From Haematococcus lacustris (Eukaryota; Chlorophyta; Chlorophyceae; Chlamydomonadales; Haematococcaceae), in assembly GCA_030144725.1 (NCBI GenBank), contig JASKMD010000018.1, positions 5,857,469 through 5,921,468 of the forward strand: a DNA stretch of 64,000 nucleotides, written 5' to 3'. The notes beneath the pieces are model-generated. The model did no database searches. It was not told the DNA's origin and was given only the letters and a program-made list of their open reading frames with translations. This document shows positions 24,816-33,200 of this stretch, piece by piece (within the stretch, counting starts at the first letter, position 1; every line of letters begins with the position of its first letter). The position numbers and the translations under genes were made by a program.

Positions 24816-26050
24816 GCCTGCCTTCCCAGGTACCCACTGTGGTGCTGACCCCTGCCTGTGCTGCTGCCGTTGAGTCCCTGTACTCTGCCAAGCGTGGCAT
24901 GCGGGCGCTGGCTGTGGTGGAGCCTGGCGCCATGCAAGGCAGCCTGCCCTACCTGATTAACCGCCTGCTCTACAGCCGCACCCCGGACAAGCTGTTCCTT
25001 GGACAGGTCAGGGCGTGCAGCAGCTGACACTGATGGCTTAGCAAGAGGGGGACTGGGCAGTGCAAGCTAGAGCAGGGGAGGTGGGAAGGAGGGTTGGTGA
25101 GCAGGGGCGATGGGTAGGCCACATGACATCACCATATCATGTGGTGTGGCTCAGGGTGTAGGCGACCATGACTACTCCGCCTGCTGCAACTTACGAGCCA
25201 TGCCTCACACCTGCCGGCACCTCCCTGCCTCTTTTGCCAACACTTTCCACTCACTGAGTTTTGTTAGCTTCTTGATGCCCAGGCTCACTTCCCACCCTGC
25301 ACTTGTCCCTCGCTTCCTAACTGTTGCCCGGTCTGCTGCCCCGCCGCCTGGGTCCCCAATGCACTGTGTGCCCTTGCCTGCTGCGCTGCCTGCTGCGCTG
25401 CAGGTCAAGCACGCTGCACACCTGACGCAGCAGCAGCAGGCGCAATACCGGCTGCACATGACGGCTGCCGTCAACCTGGTGCAGGGCCAGGGCGTCCCGG
25501 CCTACCCAGTTCAGGTCAGTGGGGGGCTGGGCCGACTGCTCCAGGAAGGGGCTTGCAGGTGGGCTAGAGCCTGCCGTGCTGCCCTGCCTGCCTGCCTGCA
25601 AGCTGGAGTGCAGGTGGCCACCAGCTCTCAGTTCTTGACCAGTGCTCATTCAGCTTTCACCAGGCTGCCCAGACTGCTGGTGGGCAAGGTCAGGCAGCTA
25701 CTCCAGGCCGGCAAACATGTCCAGATCGAAATCCATTCCCACCATGCCAGCCTGCCACTGCTGGCAGGGCAGCTATAGGGCAGCTATATGTAGCAATGCC
25801 AGTGCTGCTGTGCCGCACACCTGTGTTGTTGCAACACTGCCATGCCCTGCAGATGGAGGGCCCAGCCGAGGCCTGTTTAGCTGAGGGCGTGGTGGACTGT
25901 AGCGCACACCTGCTGGCCCTGCAGCTACCCCCGGAGGGACGCAGCATACCCCGACCCATCGTGGCCTTGCTAGGCCACTGCAAGGCCGCGCTGCTGCTGT
26001 ATCGCAGCCTGCCGCACCGGGCCAAGCTGGGCGGCGCAGTGGATGGCTAG
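7251..26050 (+). CDS. Gene A: large protein with tandem UspA-like C-terminus
   Basis: Twenty-six exons join with agreeing phases: 7251-7389, 7540-7603, 8079-8165, 9364-11370, 11817-12476, 12765-12906, 14174-14373, 14790-14921, 15044-15127, 15530-15673, 16067-16189, 17711-17859, 18233-18421, 18907-19073, 19859-19956, 20391-20507, 21312-21401, 21752-21860, 22261-22355, 22974-23169, 23535-23598, 23745-23880, 24305-24457, 24830-25006, 25404-25514, 25853-26050 (stop TAG). The product has at least 1943 residues; the first exon enters in phase 1, so the true start is upstream. The N-terminal two thirds are Ser/Pro/Ala-rich and probably disordered, except for a short basic helix in the first exon. 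The C-terminus has two UspA-like domains. Three introns use GC donors. The exons at 14174-15127 are the least certain. No signal peptide or membrane helix is evident, so it is probably cytosolic. The biological role is unknown. Confidence 0.6.
8930..9145. repeat. Dispersed repeat R1, copy 1 (gene A intron)
   Basis: This AT-richer block contains CTATAAAAC, CCTGCGATTTTGCGT and GAGCTATAAATCATGCATCA. It matches, in reverse complement and with divergence, the block at 30885-31140 in an intron of gene B. A partial third copy lies near 16575-16645. It encodes no protein and ends abruptly against ordinary intron sequence, so it is probably an old non-autonomous transposon. Confidence 0.6.
9364..11370 (+). 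other. Gene A: 669-codon disordered exon
   Basis: One uninterrupted exon between TTGCAG and CAG|GTGTGC encodes about 669 residues dominated by Pro, Ser, Ala and Gly. Its last ~250 residues are richer in Arg, Met and Asp and contain many RS/SP pairs, such as RRSKSRPSYG. That composition would suit a phosphorylated, disordered scaffold. No known domain is visible. The minus-strand frame across the same region is also open for 385 codons, which is a composition effect. Confidence 0.6.
12572..12653. repeat. (TA)n microsatellite
   Basis: About 40 uninterrupted TA units lie in the gene A intron between exons 11817-12476 and 12765-12906. Open frames read through it on both strands (Tyr-Ile repeats) and are artefacts. 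Confidence 0.95.
12958..13280 (+). repeat. Terminal repeat L plus Fanzor-element internal sequence
   Basis: The first ~125 bp (AGCACCTTGGCCCTCAACCT, then a block with GTTTTTGTCTGTGTGGAGTT and short CATGGCATAC repeats) recur at 16644 and 48246, and as a short piece in an exon at 34687. The next part, beginning GACTCAGCGTGGTGTGGGCA, recurs near 17470-17560. Both other loci carry TnpB/Fanzor-like remnants, so this is probably a terminal piece of the same element family. It sits in the long gene A intron before 14174. Confidence 0.55.
15822..15905 (+). ncRNA. tRNA-like sequence (degenerate tRNA or SINE head)
   Basis: A stretch reading TGGTGCTCAGTTGGTATGA matches a tRNA D-arm/A-box. A possible anticodon stem CTAAT...ATTAG follows, then GTCGTGGGTACGAGCC, which resembles a T-arm/B-box with the usual TTC changed to TAC. 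The T-stem does not close and no paired acceptor stem is obvious, so a working tRNA is unlikely. It lies in a gene A intron. A tRNA-derived SINE remnant fits best, and chance similarity cannot be excluded. Confidence 0.35.
16640..17690 (-). mobile_element. Fanzor-carrying element remnant in a gene A intron
   Basis: Repeat L (16644-16765) abuts, in inverted order, the 3' flank of a TnpB/Fanzor-like reading frame (16948-17307, minus strand). Further element sequence is shared with 13083-13280. The 3' flank includes a GTAAGCTGATGACAGCTCAA segment that recurs at 42890 and, inverted, at 48690. The whole block is an insertion between exons 16067-16189 and 17711-17859, and splicing would remove it. 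Exact ends and target duplication were not resolved. Confidence 0.55.
16948..17307 (-). pseudogene. TnpB/Fanzor-like nuclease, C-terminal fragment
   Basis: About 119 residues remain. A Lys/Pro/Ala-rich linker is followed by GKWVDRDCNAALNM, the RuvC-III signature of the TnpB/Fanzor family (D-x-N-A-A with catalytic Asp), then IGESRWRLLELCYWPEQG and a KGKEYPGLYYKRL tail. Full Fanzor proteins need RuvC-I and RuvC-II motifs several hundred residues upstream, and none is seen here, so this is a 5'-truncated remnant. The catalytic Asp is intact. Two related copies lie at 19440-19850 and 48393-48675. The family is known to include RNA-guided nucleases, but this fragment cannot be active alone. Confidence 0.65.
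19440..19850 (-). pseudogene. TnpB/Fanzor-like fragment, diverged copy
   Basis: Minus-strand sequence again contains GRWVDRDCNAALS (RuvC-III Asp present) and, downstream, the RWRPLELCWW-type segment disturbed by small indels that break the frame. The 3' flank near 19440-19490 is a diverged form of the flank of the 17-kb copy. The upstream catalytic motifs are missing. It lies in the gene A intron between 19073 and 19859, almost touching the next exon, so the acceptor at 19857 may itself derive from element sequence. Confidence 0.55.
20614..21140 (+). repeat. G-rich minisatellite (GGGGCAGGAGGGCA-type units)
   Basis: More than 500 bp of 8- and 14-bp units built from GGGGCAGGA and GGGCAGGA fill most of one gene A intron (20508-21311). 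The array is open in several frames on both strands, giving meaningless Gly/Arg or Pro/Cys repeats. The G-rich strand has quadruplex-forming potential. Confidence 0.95.
22593..22962 (+). repeat. Compound tetranucleotide array (CACC)n(CGCC)n(CACC)n
   Basis: About 35 CACC units pass into about 50 CGCC units, with two short interruptions, then back to about seven CACC units. It ends just before the acceptor at 22973 of the next gene A exon, so it may serve as a long pyrimidine-rich tract. Thr-His-Pro or Ala-Arg-Pro frames across it are artefacts. Confidence 0.95.
23535..26050 (+). other. Gene A: tandem UspA-like domains
   Basis: The last seven exons encode two Rossmann-like UspA repeats. The first opens with the beta strand VVFIEEGNSG and helix LLATKMALALA, then DTVVMTMFV. 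It closes with ADLMVLASQR, the segment around SVIGSVTLAII and VPTVVLTP, which matches the UspA pattern of a GS(V/T) loop followed by a helix and PVLVV strand. The usual G-x2-G-x9-G ATP loop is degenerate (SNSMLSVIGS). The second repeat starts MRALAVVEP and ends PIVALLGHCKAALLLYRS, and is more diverged. The domain call is by pattern only. ATP binding should not be assumed. Confidence 0.5.
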
Positions 26051-27110
26051 CAGCTCAGCAGTCAGCCACCACATGGGGTGGTCACATCAGACACTCATGC
26101 CCATCACTACAACACAGACATCCTATAATCCGAGACCAAAAGTGACGTCATGCGCGCTGGGTGCAGGCACGCCACGCCCCACAGTTCTGGCACATGGCTT
26201 GGCACTTGTGTATGGTGTATGTGGAGCGTGGTTGCCGTGTCATTGTCCATCGTGCATGCCTTGGATGAAACCAGGAATGACATACGATTAGGTCACCCCC
26301 GCGGTTGGCCCACCCCCATGGCCAAAGAGATACAAACTAACTCGTTTCTGCACGGATGAGGTCGCCAGTTGGTGCGATGAGCTGCTGATGGCTTGACGAT
26401 TGTGTCACATAGTCAAATGCTACTCTACCTGTTTACCCCACCCTACACCGCTGGCCTCCCCACCCCCGGCCGCCTGCCCTCTGCCCCTTGCCTAACCGCC
26501 CCTGCTGGCTTCCTGCTGCCCCATTTGCCCTCCACCTCCCACCGCGCCCTGCACCCTGCTTTACACACTATCTGTTCAACACCCCCCTTAAAAGCTCTGT
26601 AGTCTAAGGAAGGAAACACACAGGGTTTCTCCGCTTAGTTGCATGACATGGCGTTCCCTGGCCATAGAATGTGAAAATGCATGCATGGGTGCAGTGTGCA
26701 AGCCAGCCCGCTTCTGTTCACGCTGTTCTGTTCACGGGTCATTAGCCTTACACACGTTATACCCATCGCCCGAATGACTCGCGGTGACTCTTTGGAGCTA
26801 ACATGATCCTTAGCGATATCTCTCATCGAGCCTCAAGCCTCCAGTGCCTCTGCCCAACCCACAAGCATACTCTGAGCGTGCTGTGGAGTAAACGATTTCA
26901 CGAGGAGGATGCGTCGCTTTTCGGGCGCTGCTGTTGCCAACCGGCCGAGAGAGACACTGATGCCAGCGAGAGTCCCAGCGGACATAGGAGTGGCCAGCCA
27001 GCAGAGCTCCCGCAACTCCCTCTTCGTCGCCCTGTATGTAGTGGAAGTTCACTGTGCATCTGAAATGCACCGTTGCAAGTGACTTACTTTGGGCAGTGTG
27101 CCACACGCAG
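26051..27110. other. Intergenic region between genes A and B
   Basis: It should hold the gene A terminator, the gene B promoter and the first gene B exon or exons. Bases 26150-26215 resemble 5768-5830 (dispersed repeat). Two overlapping frames at 26803-27063 are candidates for the first coding exon of gene B. A read starting at ATG 26803 and leaving at T|GTAGTG (27045) would have the phase needed for the exon at 27111, but its sequence is not recognisable. I saw no clear TATA box or algal TGTAA polyadenylation signal. Confidence 0.4.
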
Positions 27111-27222
27111 GGCCAGCGTATGTGCACTGGTTGTACTTAGCGGCTTGGTCGGGGCTTGCTGTAGTCACGACCACGAGGCCAGGCAGCACCTGCTATCCCA
27201 GTCTCCTGCAATATTATACCAG
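27111..27222 (+). other. Gene B: probable N-terminal helix exon
   Basis: The exon runs from a CACGCAG acceptor to a CCAG|GTCAGC donor. It encodes [18 protein letters not shown], one hydrophobic helix, and splices in phase 2 to the exon at 27353 (acceptor CTCTGCAG), which carries the first residues of rhodopsin helix A. 2c-Cyclops are reported to have an extra helix ahead of the seven rhodopsin helices, so this exon fits. It contains no ATG, so another exon lies upstream. Confidence 0.55.
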
Positions 27223-30200
27223 GTCAGCGCTGGCATACCAAATTAGTGCCAGCTCGGCACGAAGTTTTGAAACAGGGCCGCCAAGGCTTCGATGCAGCGC
27301 TGGAGCTGATAATCTACCGCACACATGTGCACACAACGAAAGCTCTCTGCAGTCCTCACATTGTTCGCCAAACTCGCATGGATGAGACCATGATTTCTCT
27401 GGCATACAAGAGTGCCTTCAATGCCATGCAGATGAGTGCGTGCGCCTTCTTCACTGCCCTGGTGCTAAACCTGACATCCCTTGTGTTTGAGGACTCAGCA
27501 GCCAAGCGCACCCTGGCCCTGCTGTCATGTGTGGTCAAGGCTGCAGCGTGCTCCTCAGACCTGCTGATTGTGTACGATGCCACCCCAGTGCTGTACGACT
27601 CTGGCGGTTCACTGTGAGTGGCAGGGAGCCGTCACACTGTGCCCTGCCACGTCCCTGTCTCGCACCTGTTTCCACGCACCCACTGCTGATTTGACTGACC
27701 GCTGGATAGCCAGCATTGGTGTGTATGCCTGTGAGGAGATGCCGCCTTTCGTGTGAGACGGTACAGCTGGACTGGGCAGAGTCCTGTCGCAGCCACTGCT
27801 TTAGGCGCAGCTGGACCTGTTGCAGCCACTGCTCAGCCTGTGGCCAAGCAGTATTCCAGCTGATCAGGACCCAAACCTGGGTACTCCCACTCTCAGCGGT
27901 CAGGATGGGCCACTCTGGCAGCTCAGGCCACTAGCACATTTCTGCCCAGAACACCTGTACATCCAAGGAGCAGTAAGCAAGCTGCAGCTGTGAGCTCACC
28001 CTGGTCCCTGAACATCCTTGCACCAACAACCCTGGACGTCACAGAAATGATACTAGCAGTGCGCTGGAAGGCAGCATCTCGGCACCCTCTGTATGTGTTT
28101 GTTTGAACAGTGCGGCTGAGAGGCAGGGGATGCGGCACCGCTGTTAGCTTGTGCAGCCTGCTCTGCTGCCCCGCGATGCAGGTTCATTCCCCAGCGCTAT
28201 GTGCAGTGGATAGTGACTACCCCCCTCATGGTCTTCATCCTGTCTCAGATCAGTGACTTCTCCTGGCAGCGCCTCACAGCAACAGCAGCTGCAGATGTTC
28301 TCATGGTGTTCTTGGGCGCCATGTCGCACTTGATGCCTGGCATGCTTGCATGTGAGTGTGATTATGCGGGTACCCCGGCGTGAGGGTAGCATGATGCAAC
28401 CCTTGGGGCCTGCTGTTCTCTCTGACCCCTTCAACACCCTTGAAGGTTAGGCCTGCACTGGCCTGAACTGCCCTCGCCCTTCCTGCTGCTGCTGCTGCTT
28501 CTATGGTACGTTGCGAGGCTTTACTAAGACCCTTGTTGCCTCGTTGCCTCCCTGCTCCTAGCCCCACTCTTGAGCTGGTGTCTCCTACCGCCCCAGCTCC
28601 TGCTTTGCACCCTGTCACATGCTGGCTCTCCGTTGCTCCCTCTCAGGCCCTGACCTTTTGGGCTGCAGGGGGACCCTTCCTGCTCAGCAGCCTGCTGTTC
28701 GTGCACGTGATGACAGAGATGGCGGCGATGGTGGGCAGTGCCATTGAGGCGGACGCCAGCCAGTCACCCGCAGTGCGCCGCTCCCTGCAGTTCATCTGCG
28801 CAGGCACCCTCCTCATCTGGTCGCTGTTTCCAGTGGCTTGGCTCATGGCACGATTCATGCCGCAGCACCTGATGTACAGTGAGGTGGGTGTAATAGAGGG
28901 AGTGAGGGCAGTATGATGAGGGGCAGGGTAGCTGCAAGGTTAGGTCTCAGCCTGACAGTACCACAGCTGTACACCCTGAACCAACTGCTGGGCATAGGTC
29001 AAGAGGCCCAGCCAGGTCATCCTAGTTCCTGGCGGTGGGTGGGTGGGTGGGTGGGTGGGTGGGTGGCTAGGTGAGTGGGTGGGTGGGTGAGCGGGTGGGT
29101 GGGTTGTAACCTGGGTTACAGACCAACAAAACTTATTCAACAAGGAACAACATGTTGGGCTGTGGGTAATCTCACTCCGCTACAATGTTATTGAAGCATC
29201 CTCGGTCGCACCCTTGATGACTGCCAACCCCACGAAGATGGCACTTTCCCGGGACAGACCACTGGGCTCCCCACCAAAACTAACAGCTTAATTGCTTACA
29301 GGCTAACAGCCTGGCGACAGAAACCAACCCTAACATGCCCTAGAGGTCGCCAGAGGCTCTTGGGCTGGGCTTCTGACATGACCTGGGTTACAGACAGTAC
29401 TGCAAAGCTGCTCTCACACCTACCTGGTATGCTACACTGCTACTGCAGGCGCTAGTGCTGTTTGCCAACTTCACTGCCAAGGTCATGTTCAGCTCCAGCA
29501 TCATGTACGGGAACTACTACACCATTGCTCAGGTAGGGGGCCCTAGACCAGACCCTGTCCACAGACTGACCTCCAAGACATGCAGCAACACTAACTCATG
29601 GCATATGCCATCAGGCGCTGCAGCAAGTGTTTCTGCTCACTTCCTTGGCTAATGCACTTTGATACTGGGCTGTGTGATGTGTTGGTAATGGGTAGCTTTT
29701 CCTTGCAAACTGCCGTTGTGTTCCACACCGGTACAAGCATTGGCTGTCATGCTCGCTGACTGCATCTTTGCCAGCCGCCCCCTGCACCTGCCCACTGCCT
29801 GCTGATGGGCTCGGCCTTGGCTTGCATGCAGCGGCGGCTGATTGCCACACAGCTGGCTGAGAACGAGGCACGCATCACGATGGTGCATGACTTAAAGGAG
29901 GCCGTGACTCGCAAGGACCAGGTGAGGGGTGATGAAGGGCAGGGCTGAAGGCAGCAGAGACAGAGGCTATACGTTGTAATGCTAGCACTGAAAGGGGCTG
30001 GAAGAAGCTGGGGGCGTTTAGGGTAGAAGCTGGGGGCAAGGAGCAGCCACCGCAAATAGTGTAGCAGTCAGTACAATTGCCAGCATATGAGGGGCTAAAG
30101 CAGTACGTGGTGCAAGCTCTACAGCAGGTTAGGATCATCTGGCTTCACTAGTGGTGGGTCGTCTGAGGCTGGGCCGTCAGCCATCTGGCGTCTTCTCCCG

Positions 30201-33200
30201 TGTGCAGCCATCCCGCCTGCATCCAGACTGAAGTCCAGTCACATGTCGCTGCTGACGCCTGGTGGGTTGTGCTGCTGCTGTGCTGCAGTTTATGAGCCTG
30301 ATGAGCCATGAGCTGCGTACGCCCCTGAACGGCATCATCCAGCTGTCAGATGCCCTATGCAGGGGAGCAGGTGGGAGGATGGCTGGGTAGGGTTTCCGCA
30401 GAGCTGGGTAAGGAGGGTCTAAGGCTGCAGGGCGAGTAAGCAGGCCAGAGGAGGAGGAGGGCAAGGGTGGGTATGTGTGTTTGACGGGATATGAAGCAGT
30501 GCAAGAGGATGCAGGCAGTCTTGGTGGCAGAGTGGGGGAGGTAAAAAGCAAGGCAGGGTAGGGTATGGCGTTTCTGCTATTTCAGCTGCCCCAGCTGCCC
30601 CAGCTAGCAGAGGTAGCTAGGCTGTTGGATGAGTCAGCTCAGCCTGTTGTGGAGGGTGGAGGTGCCACCACAGTCAGCTGCCCTTGGCGCTGGATAGCAG
30701 CCAGGCCCAGAGTGGTCAAGGGCAGCACAGGGCCGTGCCACTTACTGGTGCAGTCTGTTGCCCACTGCCCTACTTGTCAGTGTCACCATTGTTGCACAGG
30801 TCCTGCATTGCACCATTGCATTGCATTCACAACAACTAGTACATGCTGTCAACCATCCGTCACCCCAGCCTCAGCCGTGCATGGTGTGCAGCAGTGTTTT
30901 AATTTTAGTTTCGCCCTGATGCATGATTTATAGCTCAAAGTGATGCATGAGTAGCACGACCTTGCTCAAAACAACGTTCAGGTGATGAACATCAGCAACA
31001 TTTTTGCTAAAACACGCAAAATCGCAGGTTGAAGGTCCTTTTTATAGCACGATGTGCCGTAGTGCAGCTCACGAAGCAGCCATTTCAAATGCGCAAAACA
31101 ACCTTTCAAAACATAGCGTTTCATAGCGGAAGGTATAGCTAGCGCAAAAAAAAACTGGTGTGCAGGTGGTTCCATGAACCCCAAGGGCAACCACTTCATG
31201 CAGACCATCAAGAACAGCAGCAACCACCTGCTCAACATCATCAACGACATCCTTGATGTTGCGGCCCTGAAGGTGTGGTCGAGGTGGAATTCATTGAGTT
31301 CTGCTATGCCTTCAGGTGCCTGTCCTGGTCACGTGCCTGTCCTGGTCACATGCCCTCCAGAGCTTAAAGCCCACAAGGGCAAGCTACTGTAACCTTCGGC
31401 TGCTTAATATCAATTGCCAGCCTTCAAGTCTGTTGGACCCACCAGCGCAGACAACAGCCCCTTTTTGTCAGCTGCTGCTCCCAGCAGTGTGCTGGGGGAC
31501 AGTCTTCTCAGGGATGGTAGTTCGCCCAGTTTGAACATCATGGGCCCCAGCATGTGGGTCACACATGTGCATGCCCCTGGCTGCAGGAGGGCAAGCTGCA
31601 CATCAAGCACGAGCTGGTGGACCTGTCCCGAGCCATTGACCACGTGGTAGACATTGTGGCGCCCCTGGCCAAGAAGGAGGTGAGCAACCCCACATGCTCT
31701 GTTTAGACCGGTCTCATGCCAAATAAAATCAGCTTCTCGCCAGCTTCCTGCCAGCTGCCCACCATTGTCATGTACCCACCTTGCTCAAGCCAAGGCATTT
31801 GCACCTCACCACCTGCTCGTACCAGTGTGTCACTCCGCAACATCACTCTCGCACCTCCAGGAGGCAGGCATTGGATGTTTACATATATATTGCCAGGTGT
31901 ATACACACTGCCCTGTGCAGCATGCTTCAGTTGCCCCTGGCAGCACTCCACAGTGCCTCGTCACAGTCACGCCTTGCCTTGCCCACACGAGCCTAGACTG
32001 TTGGGCGCGGCGTGCAGGTATCAATTGAGCGGGTGTTTGACCCCCGCACCCCCATGGTAGTGGCGGACTTCTCCCGCATGGTGCAGATCATGTACAACCT
32101 GGTGAGTCGCCAGCAAGGCAGGGTGTAGGGACATGAAGGTGTGGGGGGTGAGTGGGCAGCTTAGTGGGGGGTAGGAGCTCCCTGGCTCTCATTCTTCAGC
32201 TGTCTCAATCCCTCCCCACACTGTACCGGCTTTCCCCCAACTGCTTGTTGTGTACCGTACTGATACGCCCTGTTGGTGATTTCACCAAATCAAATCGTCA
32301 CCAAATTGTATCACCATTTGTTCGAGATGCGGCTGTCACCAAATTTGTAGCAGCACCCTCGAGTTCACCATAACTCTATGGTATATGGCGCAAAAGCTGA
32401 AACAGAGCCTGCTGACCTCGATCCTTCAGCCTATAGATGCTGCGAACTGGCCGTGGCAGGGGCAGGGGCAGGGGCATGCAACCTCTTTCTGATAGTGATG
32501 AGGACGACATCGTCACACAAGCTTTGAGGGCTGCTGCCACGGTGGAGGCTGATGGAAGCGACAGCAGCAGTGCCAGCAGCTCAGCCAGCAGCAGCTCTAA
32601 TAGCGAGAGTGATAGTGAGGATGATGAGGCTGTGATGGAAGCAGCCACACGCTTCAGTGCTCAAAGACGGCTGCCCCACTAGTGAACAAATACATATGTG
32701 GACAATGTGCTATTGTTAGGTGTTGCACTTGGCAGCCTCTGGCTTCGTAGATCTATTAAGAATAGGGAGTACACCAAACATGTATCACTTCAATGTTTGA
32801 GCCAGGCGCTGTCACCAAATATGTGCCAATAGGGCGTTTGGGACCGTTTTCTCGGGTTTCACCAAATCAGCATATCACCAACAGGGTGTATCAGTACGGT
32901 AACATGCCGATGCCCCTACCCCTGCCAACAGGCCTTGTCTGACTTCGCTGCCCTGCCAACAGTCCTGCCCCTGGCTCAATGCCTGCTGCCGCTGCTGCTG
33001 ATGATGATGATGGTGCTGATGCTTATGCTGCCCTTGCAGCTGGGCAACTCTTTGAAGTTCACAAAGTCAGGGTATGTGCGTGTAAGCGTGGGCCCAGCCA
33101 ACCCCACAGGCTGTTCTGTGCTCATTACGGTGGAGGACACAGGCATTGGCATCCCGGCAGACAAGATGGGGTCGATATGGGGCGCCTTTGAGCAGGTGAA

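Noticed and set aside
28647..28668. Acceptor CTCTCAG at 28646 for the third rhodopsin exon
   Set aside because: It puts helix E out of frame; the acceptor at 28668 keeps the frame and creates the conserved Trp.
32437..32682. 81-codon Ser/Asp/Glu-rich frame as a host gene
   Set aside because: It lies wholly inside a TIR element in an intron and has no recognised domain; it is kept only as a note on that element.
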